Assembly (NCBI GenBank): GCA_034336665.1
Contig: CM067565.1
Span: 84,260,858-84,324,857, forward strand
Reading direction: 5' to 3'
Source of the DNA: Luscinia megarhynchos
Lineage: Eukaryota; Chordata; Aves; Passeriformes; Turdidae
DNA length: 64,000 nt
Shown here: positions 24,200 through 35,620 of the stretch, piece after piece
How the letters are laid out: each line of letters starts with the position of its first letter
How positions within the stretch are numbered: the stretch's first letter is position 1
The notes under the pieces: model-generated
Databases searched by the model: none
What the model saw: the letters and a program-made list of their open reading frames with translations, nothing else
What the model was told of the DNA's origin: nothing
Translations under genes and position numbers: made by a program

Positions 24200-26500
24200 A
24201 GCATGGAGTCATATTTCCATTATATGTTCTACCATCCTCAAGGATTTCTTCATCTAGTATTGGTACATTCCTGTTGAGTAATCTTACCTGGCTTTCCTTC
24301 TATTTGCTTGGTTTTTTGAACAACATAAAATTCTGTGGCAAGGGATCACACAGGTGTGGTGTGAATTAAAAGCTCTGTTGGCTTTTTGCATGCCTGCCTT
24401 CTCCTATCTCAAGTTGTTACCCTCTACCTCTTGTATGGAGGCAGCAAATAGTTAATCTGCTGATCCCTTCTATAGCCTTTGTTTTATGAACCTCTTCATG
24501 CCTCTTTTGTCACCTTTTTTCTCCTTTTCCAGAACCTCTCCATCTTTCTGATCACCCTTGTCCTGCTTCTTTCTCCATTTTCTGCGATTTTCCTTCTGGA
24601 TCAGGGTGCTGCCTGTTACTTATGATGCATTCATCATGCATTTATATGGTGATGTAGTGATATTGTGTGATTTACTCTCTATTCTGCTTCTGACAACATC
24701 TTATTTCATTTTTCCATAGAGATGAAGGCTAGTTACAGTGTCATTTTAGCACCAACATATCCTTTCTATCTGTTTTTTAGAGCCTTTGTTTTTTGTGGTA
24801 GTAAAATTGTCTTTTTCCTCACATATTTCTCCTTTCATATTTTTCAATACTGACTTTTCACCTGCTATGTTACCTCCCAGTCTCCTAGTACTGTAAGAAC
24901 TATCTGCTGTTCCTCATAATTGTGCCTTATTTTTCCTTCCCGGACTAAATTGTTAACATTTACAAAGCTTTCCATCTTCCTTTGCTGTCTTTTGCATATC
25001 GTGTAGCAATATGAACAACATGGGTCAGAAAATCCATTTCTGTGCACTTCTCAGGTGACTTCACCCTAATGGTATTCATCATTTATTCCTGTCCTTTTCT
25101 TTGTGTCTTGGCCTCCTCTTTATCCACTCATGGATTTTTTTCTCCTTCTGTGGTAATTCAGGGGGTTTTATGCCTTTGAAAAACCTTCCCAAATACCTGT
25201 AGGTAAGTTGAGCAGTGTGTGTCACCTGAATTTTTCTTGTCCATGTGGGTTTTGATACCTTAACAAAATAGGAGACTTGAGAAGCACAGGTTTGGCTCCT
25301 ACCCAGTATGTCATGTTTACTCAAGTCCACTAATTTTGGACTATTTATGAATCTTTATAATAATTTCTACTAACAGTCTCTACCAATTTGTAAGGTTTGG
25401 ACATTCATTGAGGCATAGCCCATCTATCCTCCCAGACCTCCAGACATTTTTTTAAATTGACATCATACTTCTCTGGTACCAAGCTGTTTTAAGCAGGAGC
25501 TATTTAGAAGCTTTTTAAGAGTTTAACTTTCTCACACTTGAGTTTCTCTAGAACTTGGGTGTGAATGTAATCTGGGGCTGCTCATTTGGTTTTGTTCATT
25601 TGTTCATTACCTTTTTGGCTGACTTTTTTGCATGAGTTGAATCTTTTGGCACATCTCTTGGAAAGCCAGATTCTGGTGCTTGGAAAGCCAGATTCTGGTG
25701 TGGCAACCTCTTTAAGCACCTCCATTTCATTTATTCTTTGTGACTTTATTTCTTCTGAGCATTCTTTATACTTTTTTATCACATTTTGTACTGTTTGAGA
25801 AGTGTTTATTTTGAGGGCCACAACTAATTTGTTCCTCAAATTAATTTTGTATTTGTTTTATTCTGCTTTTACCTGTTGGTATTAAGGTTTATTTCTGTCT
25901 TGTTTTCCCCTTTGGATGGGTCTCCAACCTTTTGAGCATTTGCTTTTGCTTCTAATAGCAAATATATATTTTTTGAATAGGAAAGAGAAACAACTGCTTT
26001 AATATGTTTTATAAAATCACAGATGTGTGCCATCTCATCCGTTTCCTTCTGACTGGTTTGTCCTAATGAATATCCAAGGAGGTTTCTTTTATGGTTTGGT
26101 ATGTTGCCTTCGGCCCCTGTGATAAGGAATCTGGCAAAGCACAGTGGATGGCATGATGAAATCAGTACTTTCACCTGCAAGCAAACTTTGTTTTCAGTGA
26201 TGCTGGTTGTCAGACTCGTTATGGATGCATCTGTGGTGTAACTCTTCATTTCTGCCTCTGAACTGCAATTAAGGGATTCAATGATCTCTTAAAGATCATT
26301 CAAATTCTATTATTACTGCTGGGAGCTCCTCTATTCTTGAATCTCTACACTTGTATTCCCTTACAAGCTTTACTCCTGAACGTATTCTTGCCCAGTCTTT
26401 TCTGCTTTCTCTTGCTACTTACATCCTCTTTATATTCTTTACCCTGCCTTTTATGCTTTGAAGAGGCTCCTAGTTGCATCTTGTCTTGCATTTAATCTCT
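24200..26500. other. Pyrimidine-skewed tract with lysine-rich minus-strand ORF fragments
   Basis: Over about 2.3 kb the + strand is visibly T/C-rich and the minus strand purine-rich. The minus strand carries a series of open fragments in shifting frames at 26249-25869 (126 codons), 25839-25582 (85), 25330-25079 (83) and 25047-24865 (60). These are rich in Lys, Glu and Asn. I recognise no domain, no poly(A) remnant and no intact gene. Strand-skewed composition alone can create such ORFs. A decayed processed pseudogene is possible but unsupported. Confidence 0.3.
25657..25700. repeat. Perfect tandem duplication of 22 bp
   Basis: A 22-base unit starting CTTGGAAAGCCAG and ending TTCTGGTG is present at 25657-25678 and again, identical, at 25679-25700. 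Perfect identity in otherwise unconstrained intron sequence suggests a recent event or an assembly duplication. Confidence 0.9.
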
Positions 26501-29500
26501 CCTTCAAATCTAATAAGTTTGTTAAATAATTGCTCTCCAGCAGCAGAGCTCATTGTGTGTTTATGTAGCCTAGATAAGAGGAAATAATATGTCTTGAATA
26601 AACACTATCTCTTTAAGAAGTTAGCCTTTACCTGGAGTGGGAAAATATGGCTATGGCACTTCAGCAACTAGGAAAAATAGAACAGACTTGTCATGCTGTA
26701 GCTCACAGGACTGGAAATTTCCTGCAAATTCACACAGTATTTAAAAAGACTCTATGAAGATGGAGTTTTTCCATGATGACCTTGGAATATCATTCTCATG
26801 ATCCACTGATAAGGAAACAGAGTGACCATGCTGTGACAGAGATATTCCAATGCACCCTTCACAGACACCCATTACCCTGTGGGGAAAATGGAAGTTAAGA
26901 AAGCAGAAGCAAAATTTGCTATGATCTAAGACCACAAACCTTCATCTGACTGAAGTACATCTATTTTTGTACATTGTGGAGAAGGTGAAGGAAGTGAAGT
27001 GTTTTATCTCTTGAACTGACTGGCAAGCAGAAGGCATTGATGAAACTGTTTCAAAATAAGAGATTAATTTTTTCTCTTCGTGCTTTGTAACACTTAGATT
27101 CACTGTGTCTGTGCAATACACCTCTGAAATTTTTTAATATCTGTATCTGAAATCTGTGAGACATTAATTACCAGAATCTTGATTTCCAGAGAGTTTTAAA
27201 AAGCTGCCTTCAGAGTTACTGGCCTTGGTTTATATCTGTATGGTCTGATTGTGTCCAGTAGCTGTAATTTTTATCTGTTATTGTGAGTAAAGGTCCCTGC
27301 TTTTGGAAGCACGTATATTCTTAGAACTAAAGTTAGCATCTTTTACAAAGTGGTGACCCTACTTATGCTGCTGCTTTAAAATAAACATTAATTGCCAGCC
27401 TACATAAGGATCTGCAATCCTAGCAGTTCTAGGGATCTGCTTCACAGCAGTTCCCTAGAAGTCCCTTCCTTTATATTTTGCTTTTAGTCAGGTTGTTATA
27501 TTTAAGGTTCATTCATGCTCTGAACAGATTGTCAAAATTCATTTTCCTTTATGGTAAGTTGGGCAGCAAAGTCATCTTAATTTTTATGGCAGACCAATGT
27601 TGAATTCTTCACTTTATTTATAAAATCAATTGATACCATAGGTTTTTTGAGTAGATGCAAATGTGTAACAAAATGAAAATTTAATTTTAATTTCTGTTTG
27701 CTTCATATGGAATAAAGCTACCTGTTCGTTCTGCAATCAGCAAACTGTTGAAAAGCATGTCTATGTACAACCATTTCTTGTACCTGTCTGTGTGACTTGA
27801 ATCAGAAATGGCAGTAACTCCAGAAAGAACTTCTGGAAGAAAAATATATTGTTAATAAAATACAGAAAACAACTTTTGAACATGAGTGAATTTTAATGTC
27901 TAAACTTATGATATGTACTTGGTTTCACTAGTTCTGCCCCTTCTGTTTCCTGTTACAGTTTTGGTAGCACGTTTTGGTTTGTTTGTAATTTTAGAGACGA
28001 GTTTCTGTTGTGCAGTATTACAAACTGAGCTGAAAACAACTGTTTTTCTTAAAAACTTGCATTTTGTTGGCTGCCCACTGCAGATCTCTTGATGCTTGAT
28101 TACTGTTCTGTCCATCAGCCTGGCTTCCTAGTCAGTGCCTTGCATGGCCTGGCAGGTAGAAACAGGCATAAAAAGTTTACTAATCTCCTTGTAGGTAATT
28201 CACAATAAAAGGAGGTAGAGAGAAATAAATATTAGAAGAGGAAGAGGGATTGTGATGCATTTTTCTTGGCACACAGGAAAAAAACTGCTAGCAGCATAAT
28301 GGCATTGTGCACTGACTCCTTTGTACATTTGTGTGTTTAGCCAGTTACAGTAGCAGTAATTTAAGAACTATTGTCTTGCTGTTGTGTAAACACTTGCTTG
28401 GCATCACCAGTTCTGGAGATGTATAAAATGGAGAACTGTGTAGACATTGTGATTCACATAAAAGCAAAATATTTGCTATAGATAAAGCTGCCTAGTAAGG
28501 AAATTATAAACCACATCCCAAAGAGCATACCATCAAGAAGCTTAGTTTAGAAACATGAATACATGCCAAGTATCGTTATGTGTATTTGAAGTGAGAAAGA
28601 AATCCTGGAAGGTACCTGTTTTATTCTGCTGCTGTGCTTGGATAAATTTGATGTTCAGATTTGAATGGTGGTTTAGAAATGTTGCTGGCTCCCGAGTGCC
28701 TTGTGCATTCTGTAATAGTCCTGATTTTCATTAGCTCCTGAGCCTTTGCCACTTGGCACCTGGCCCTGTTGTGGGCCTGCCTGCTGCAGCCCAGTTCCAG
28801 CTAGGCAATCAAAAGTTAGAGTGCTGAGAACTATTTCTCACTTCAGTTTTTGTAATGCCTTAGATGTGAAGACAATGATATAATGATCATGTTCTTCTAA
28901 TAGAGGTGTTGCAAAATGTCTGCTGTAGAGTTATTCTCCTGTTACCCCATAGCTACCCAAAGCAGAAGATGGGCTTATTCAGTTTTGCTGTGAGTGTTCA
29001 TGTATCTTTAGCCTGGTGAGGAATGCTGTGGAAGTGCCTGTGAATAAATAGACAACATGGTTCATCCAATGGAAATATGCTTTTAATGCTGTATATATTG
29101 TAGAAATAGCAAAGAGGTTCAAATGTCTCGTGTCTGAGTTTGAAAGGAAAAAACTACGCCTCAAACGTTGGCACAAGGCCTGTTAAAAGAATGGGCTCTC
29201 AGCAGATTTCCACACTTCTGTGTTCAGCCCCTATTCAGTGCAAGGCATAGAGAAGCTGGAGGAGGGCATGAGCATGGGTTAAGGACATAATGAGCAGTCA
29301 TATGGAATATGACCTAAATACATACCCACTGTCGGAATTACTGCACCAATTTATTAATTTAAGTTCCTTTTGTTAATTAGTGCTAATCGCATTGAATTGA
29401 GCAGCTCCTGACAAAAGGAATTTAGAAAGAAAACAATTATTTGTATAGAAAAAGACAGGTTGATATCTTTGATTTAGTTCCATCAGAAACAAACAGGAGA

Positions 29501-32500
29501 TCTTAGAAAGTTTTGAAAGTTATGGTAAATACCTTCTGTACAGGAGATGAATTATTAGGGGTTACGTGAACCAAATCAGCTTCATGTGCCTGTGTGGTCA
29601 CAGGAGGACAAATCCTCTCATCTGGCATCCAGAAGGAATTCTTGTAGGTGTTCAGTATTTTCAAAACAAGTTTTCACTGTGTCAAAACAAGTTTCAACAG
29701 GAACATAAAAATACAAAGGCACACTACGTATGTATGTATGATCCATGCAAAAATACTTTGTACTTCAGAAATTAATAATCAGGTGACGTTGATAAAGCCT
29801 GGAGAAGCTCTTTTATAATTCCAATATGGCTATAGTGTTGAAATAGTTTATATAACAACTAATAATATTTTATTGCAAAGTGTCAGCATAATAATACTAG
29901 TCTGGAGGGAATAGGTCAAAAAACCTCAAGAAGCCTCAGTCTATCCTTCACTCTGATCTACACCCTTCTTAATTCCTGTTTTCACCAAGTTTAATTGAAA
30001 GAAGAGATAACAATGCTGTTGTAGCTAATTTAGGAAGATCAGTCATCTATGGAGTCGATCTTTTTCTGTCAGGATTCAGTAGATTTGAAGAAACTTGTAG
30101 ATGTCTTGAAGCAGTTCTTCTAGGGTACAGCAGAAAAGAAATATGGGATGCAAAAAGATGTAAATCCTAGAGGTACAATTCCTTTAAAAGAAGTGGACAG
30201 CAGTTGAGACAAATGCCTGGGATTCTTCATACAGCTGAACAGGATACAATTCAGTCCTTACCTCAGTCCTTGGATTATTCAAACAAACTCAATTTATCTG
30301 CTGGACAATTCAGACAATAGAGGACTACTGAGGAGAATGAGGTACTACCTACAGACCTTACTCCAGAAGACCTGGAAGGATTGAGTAGAACTATTCAAAG
30401 ATCACCGTGACTACAGGAGTGCCTGCCTAAGTCAGATCTAGTAACTAGGAAAAGTTAAAGAAAATTTTTCTGTATGTCTTGCCTAGAGCAGGAGAAAATT
30501 GATGTATTTGTCAAATACACTGGCTACTATGACTTTGAATACAGTAAGGGTCTATAATTAGGGCCAAATATTTACAGAATTAAACCATAGTTACAGTACT
30601 TCCTAAAATATTTTTCAAGAATTTACTAAAATATTGAAATAATGGGTCATATTTAAGAATAAAGCATTCTCTCAAAGCCAGTAGTAGGAAAAAAATCCAA
30701 ATGCAGTAACCTGAGTCTGCCTTCAAATGAGAAGGAACACAATACATGTGCCTGATGCAGTGAGAGAAGGTCTCTATGTCTTTGTGAAAAGATGAAGATT
30801 GTGGCTCAAGGGCTTTAATTTGCCAATAAGGACAGTGTGCTGGTAGTGGAAGTGTTGCTGTGCTGTTAAGTCTGTTCTTGATGTGGACCATCATGGATTT
30901 CATCCCCTTCATTTTCCTCAAATAATCTCTTGTTGGAAAAAGCACTTGAAAGTCCCACATCTTGACCTGAAACATGTAAAACATGAGTGAAAATAGGGCT
31001 AACATGGGTGAATTTGAGATCTTGGCAGTCATAAACTGAGAAGTTTAAGGGGAATATTCTTTGTGAATGACTTGGGAAGATGATTCATCACCCCATGATG
31101 ATTGTCCTTGTCCCAGACATAAAAAGCAGAAATCTCATTGATACAATGTTCTGTATGCTTTCTTTCCTCACAAAGTTTAGTCTTTGAGATGTTCTGCTCT
31201 GAATTTACCACATGAAGATTTTTAGAGAAATACAAACACCTAAACAACCCTTTTAATTTCATTACACCAGCAGCAGTAACTAGAACACAGTTGTATAGTT
31301 GGCTATAGTACCAGTCCAGCAAAAGCAACAGCAGATATAAAGTGTGTTGGTGTTAGAATGCTTTCGCCATAAATATATGGGAAGTGTTGTTTGATGGGAG
31401 ATTGCAGCTACATAATTTAAAATCTTTGTAAATTTTCTGCGTAGGTATGTGGAGGCAAAAGATATTACCAAGTGGTCAATGCAGATTTTCTACCTAGCAC
31501 CAGGTTACCCTGGGAAAAAACAGTACAATTAGAATGAAATTTCACAAAAGCATGTGAATTCCGAGTCAAGTGTGTTTTAAGCACGGCAAACCCACACCCT
31601 GGGATTTAAGCATGTATGGGCTTCTGGAGACCTTGTACCACACTCAGTGTTTCATATCACTGGAAAATATGTAAACAGCAGGTGAGCCAATTCTACCTTC
31701 TTTTAGATACTTACCACTTGCAATAATAGCAAGACTTTCTTTCCACTGGATAATAAGGTGAAGGAAAGAAGTGCTTTACTCTCAACAGACGTCCTTGAGC
31801 GTAGCACCTGGAATTCATTGTACTGTGTCAAGTATATATTGTGGTTAACTACAGCAGAATGTGTTGTTTTCTGGAATGATGAAGAAAAATTTCCATAGAA
31901 ACCTCATAATTTACTACCTTGAACTTGGAAAATGACCATTTGAGGGAACAAAAACGAATAGACAAAAAATAATGGGGTCTTATAAGAAGCTTAACAAAGA
32001 CTTAGACATGTGCCCATAAGTGTATGAAGATTGGCACCCACTCTAGGCTGAAAATAAAGCAACTTTTTAAACACTGTTTAAACTGAGATCTAAACCATTG
32101 TGAGAAGGATGCAACACTCAATGTGTGTTTTACTTTCTTTATGTGAGTGTTGATTGTACTCGACACTCACGTAAAGAATATCTGTATAGTTTGTACAAAT
32201 GAGTTTCTCTGTACTTACAGAAGAATTTATGCAGGTCCTCTGAGCTTGGTGTAAGGTCAGTGTGATGCAGACCCACCAAGAACATGGTACATGAAAGCTG
32301 GAGAAAGAAGGATCTCCATCTTTCCCAGAAAGGAGGAAAAGTATCGATCAATAGCTGATTCCTGCCATTTGACACAGCCCTGAGAAACCATAGGTGAAGT
32401 TAGCTTTCTTCATCTTCAGCATAATTCAAGAGGTACCCAAATTACTGTTGTTGGATTTTTTTTAATAACAGTTCTCCAGAGCTGAAAAGCATATCTAGTA

Positions 32501-33273
32501 TATTTAAAAGTAATAATTTTAAAATAGTATGATACTTGAGAGTATCATGTGGCAAAGTTTTCGAAAAAAAATATCAGGGATTTTTATATGAATCCCTGTG
32601 GTATAGCACAGATCATAGTTATTGAGGATGTAAATCCATGTGAATGTGTTGCTATGAATAGGGTATGAGGAATTATCTTTTTCCAAAGTTCATGTTTACA
32701 TTTGCTGTTTCTCTGTGTCTGCGTGTACAGGATGCTGGAGCGTGAGTGTTGTCTCTTGATTTAAAATCTTTCTATAAGGAGTAGCATTGCATGTTGAAAG
32801 GTACCTTTATCATGTAGTCTAAACAGAATATTGTCCTTAAATTTATTTTTTTATATCTCTTAAAGTTATTTCATGTCATCTGTTGTGACATAATAGTTTG
32901 TGTCCTGGTCCTATTTGGGCAGAAACACATGCACTTTAACTTCAATGCCAGATGATCAATAGATGAAACTTACTCAGAAGGTGATTGGTGCTTCTTTTCC
33001 TTCTTGCTAGTAATCTCCACAGAGATTTTTGTAATCAAAATGTTGTCATTTCCACTTCACAGGAAATTCAGGGATTTTAACACATTGTCCCAAATTTTGA
33101 ATGAAAAGAAAAAATTTAGAAAAAAATTACCAGAGTTCATTAAGGAGTTTCACTTACCTTCTCCTACGTCCCCATCTTTCCTCCTCAATCTGCTAATTGT
33201 TCTGTAGCTGAAACAGTCCTATCAAGTGTGCTGGGCTTTTGGATCTCTTAGCAAAGCCTCTTTTGTTTTGGTT

Positions 33274-33300
33274 GGGGGGTGGGGGGCATTTAAGGGAGGG
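33274..33300 (+). other. Canonical G-quadruplex motif
   Basis: Four G-runs occur in order: G6, loop T, G6, loop CATTTAA, G3, loop A, G3. Loops of 1, 7 and 1 bases satisfy the usual G3+N1-7 rule. It lies on the coding strand of BABAM2 about 2.1 kb before the last exon, so it could form in pre-mRNA as well as DNA. No function is shown. Confidence 0.6.
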
Positions 33301-35392
33301 ATATTCATTTTTTTGTGTGTGTATGTGTGATGAAGCATAATTATCTCTGATTTTGTTTCATCTGAGATACTTAAGGTGTATGGGAGAGGGACAAAAATGG
33401 AGGAACATAACTTGAGTACACTTGTGGTACTGCATGTGCTTCAGTCTGGAGAAGACCAAAATGATAAGGGCTACTTTAAGGTATAAAAGGAAAAAAAGCA
33501 GACACTTAAAATGCTGAAGTACTAAAGGAATTTTTGTAGTGTATGGAACATCACCCAGGGGTTAATATGAACTAGAAGTGAAATAACATCCTCTTTGAAA
33601 CAGTACATCTGATCAGAATGTAGGGAGGTATTAGACTTGGTTTTGCAGCAAAGGATACGAGCTCTCCTGCAGCAATCAGTGAAAAAAAAGGATGCAAGTG
33701 TAGATAAAGTTGGTGTGGGAGGGTGTTTGTGGTATCATCAGCATTCATTCTGGAATTTACCTAACAGAAAAGGCACATATAATTACTGCATATAATGCAG
33801 TAAGTGTGGGCTTGATACAAAGCACAGAAATGCTATAAAGGAAAAGGAATAAAATGTAGGAAAATAGTTCTGATTGTATGCTGTTTAATGATTAAGAATT
33901 TCTGCAGTTTTGGAAGAGGGAAGTTTTAAGTAACATTTATCAAGTCAATTAAGATCACGTGCATGGAAGAGAGTCTGCAGAGAAGCTATCAAAGGGGAAG
34001 GGAAAAGCTATTTAAAATAAGCAAGCAAAGAAGCATAATTAAATGTTAGGGCAGATAAAGCAAGGACAAGTAAAAGTGATAGATCCTGACACTGGCAACA
34101 TGCAGGTGGTACTCCATGAGCTAGCAAAATACATAGAATTAAACAGGACTTATAAAAGCTGCAATTTCAGAGGTGTGGTAGAAAAAACGCAGATGCAGGA
34201 ATGGCACTCGGCTGTTGAGATCAGGGGACAGGCAGACCTTCTCAGCTGGTTTATGTACGTGTGTGTGCCAGCATGAACAACCACTTTTGCAGGCATAATT
34301 ATGAGGGTTGTTTTCTGAACTTTGCTTCAATAAACCAAAGTGTGTTCTGTAAATACACAGCATAATCTGTATATGCTATAAAATGTGTGTGCTGGTTGTC
34401 CTCTTTCTGGTTTCCATTTCTGGGATCAGCTCCTCAATCCAGAAATGCTTTTACTTTCCATTGCTCTTTTAACCTTTGGACAGCATCTCGTGTCTGTTTT
34501 CAGCTTGTGCACGAAAGCTGACTGCAGCTATCTGGTAATTAATTTGCCAGGCACAACCTCACAAAAGAGACAAGCCCTCTCTTCGTGGTCTTGCAACGTT
34601 TTTAGGTGTCAGGAAGTATGATTGTTCAGTGATTGCCAAAGCTTCTACTGCAGTTGTGAAACACATCATGATTGTGAAGCTGATCGGTGTGTGTTTGCTT
34701 CAGGAGGTAAACCAGCAGAGAGATCAGGAATCTAATAAATGGCATTGCAGCTATTCTCACTTTAGGTCTCGTCTCAGTGAGGACAACAGGAGAGAAATTA
34801 ATAGAGACCAGTGATAGAAATAGAAAACAAGATTAAAAAAAAAAAAAGAAAGTGAAAGTTTGGTGCAAAATGCAGTAGGCAGAAACCAAAGGCAGAATGA
34901 TGAAGCAACTTCTAATATAACTGGCAAGTAAAGGGCATCCCTGGGACATGTAAAATACATTTATTCGGTGGTTGAGTATCTCAGAAAAAAAACCTCAAAG
35001 GTACAGTTCTAACTCAATTTTGGATACGTAGGATTAGCTCTTTTAAGAAGGAATATTATCCTGTAAATTTTGAAGTTTAACAAAAGGAATTACAGTTTAT
35101 ACAATGTCGTTAGTATTTATTTGCTGCATTTTATGTAAACTGCTGCCATCAGCAATGACAGTATTCAGTCAAGGTTTCTAAGACAGATAAAGAGCTTATC
35201 TTCTACACGTATCCTGACTTCTCCTCAATGTTTTCCTGCTCCATTGCCTTGTCTGTCTTTGGGCCTTTTGTACCATATGTGAAGCCTTTTCCAGATAGGG
35301 GAAATAGGAAATGTGGGAAACATCAAGTCTTTCAATTCATGCTTTTAAGATTTTCTCCTTCCTAATCATGTATTTTCTGTTCTTTTCACTAG

Positions 35393-35456
35393 GACATATT
35401 TCAAGACGTTTGTCCCTCAGTTCCAGGAGGCAGCATTTGCAAATGGGAAGCTTTAG
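35393..35456 (+). CDS. BABAM2: BABAM2 terminal coding exon with stop
   Basis: The acceptor is TTTTCACTAG with AG at 35391-35392. The first base (G) completes the split Lys codon. The exon then reads TYFKTFVPQF and QEAAFANGKL and ends with TAG at 35454-35456. This is the family C-terminus. The 64 coding bases complete the 123 residues present in the window. The exon continues as 3'UTR. An overlapping 137-codon ORF at 35311-35724 runs in another frame and is a shadow of this exon. Confidence 0.96.
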
Positions 35457-35620
35457 ACAGCTTCGGGCATGGAAACTATACTGGACAGATCCTTCAGTCT
35501 GCACATGTCAGCCCAGAAGAAAAATGCCTGGAAATGGGTTGGACTGTCTTGATAGGTGCTTTCTTGCCTCTGAACTGGTTTTGGTAGCTTCAGTTTTTGG
35601 AATAAAGACCTCACTAGCAT
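35457..35620 (+). other. BABAM2: BABAM2 3'UTR (proximal form)
   Basis: Sequence downstream of the stop runs to just past an AATAAA at 35601-35606. Cleavage would be expected about 10-25 bases later, near 35620. The 3'UTR is short, about 160 bases. A longer form using AATAAA at 36234-36239 is possible. The exact cleavage site is inferred. Confidence 0.7.
35601..35606 (+). terminator. BABAM2: Polyadenylation signal AATAAA of BABAM2
   Basis: A consensus AATAAA hexamer lies 145 bases after the stop codon, followed within about 35 bases by T/G-containing sequence. It is the first consensus signal after the stop, so it is the most likely end of the transcript. Confidence 0.75.

Larger units (their letters stand above)
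17397..35392 (+). other. BABAM2: BABAM2 last intron, 17,996 bases
   Basis: This phase 2 intron starts GTAAGT and ends TTTTCACTAG at 35391-35392. It contains the entries listed separately: a 20-bp direct duplication at 17899, an A23 run at 18258, the best CR1 copy at 21572-22003, a GT repeat at 22675, a pyrimidine-skewed tract at 24.2-26.5 kb with a 22-bp tandem duplication at 25657, and a G-quadruplex motif at 33274. The 150-codon minus-strand ORF at 30580-31032 and other ORFs have no recognisable domain. The remainder is AT-rich intronic DNA with nothing else I can support. Confidence 0.8.
1..35620 (+). other. BABAM2: BABAM2 (BRE) gene, 3' portion: four terminal coding exons, introns and 3'UTR
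   Basis: The four exons below join in consistent phase to give 123 residues ending in the BABAM2 C-terminus, about the last third of a family protein of roughly 383 residues. BABAM2 is a non-catalytic scaffold with ubiquitin E2 variant (UEV) folds. It works in two assemblies: the nuclear BRCA1-A complex with Abraxas, RAP80, BRCC36 and MERIT40, which cuts K63-linked ubiquitin at DNA breaks, and the cytoplasmic BRISC complex. The residues here cover the C-terminal UEV part. Introns are 1,470, 14,437 and 17,996 bases long, and the first intron seen runs off the left edge. The 5' exons lie outside the window. The gene assignment rests on recognising the protein sequence, and the strand is set by the splice sites. 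Confidence 0.95.

Noticed and set aside
30580..31032. 150-codon minus-strand ORF in the last BABAM2 intron
   Set aside because: The composition is hydrophobic and mixed without domain motifs, it has no promoter or splice logic, and a single ORF of this size is expected by chance in 64 kb.
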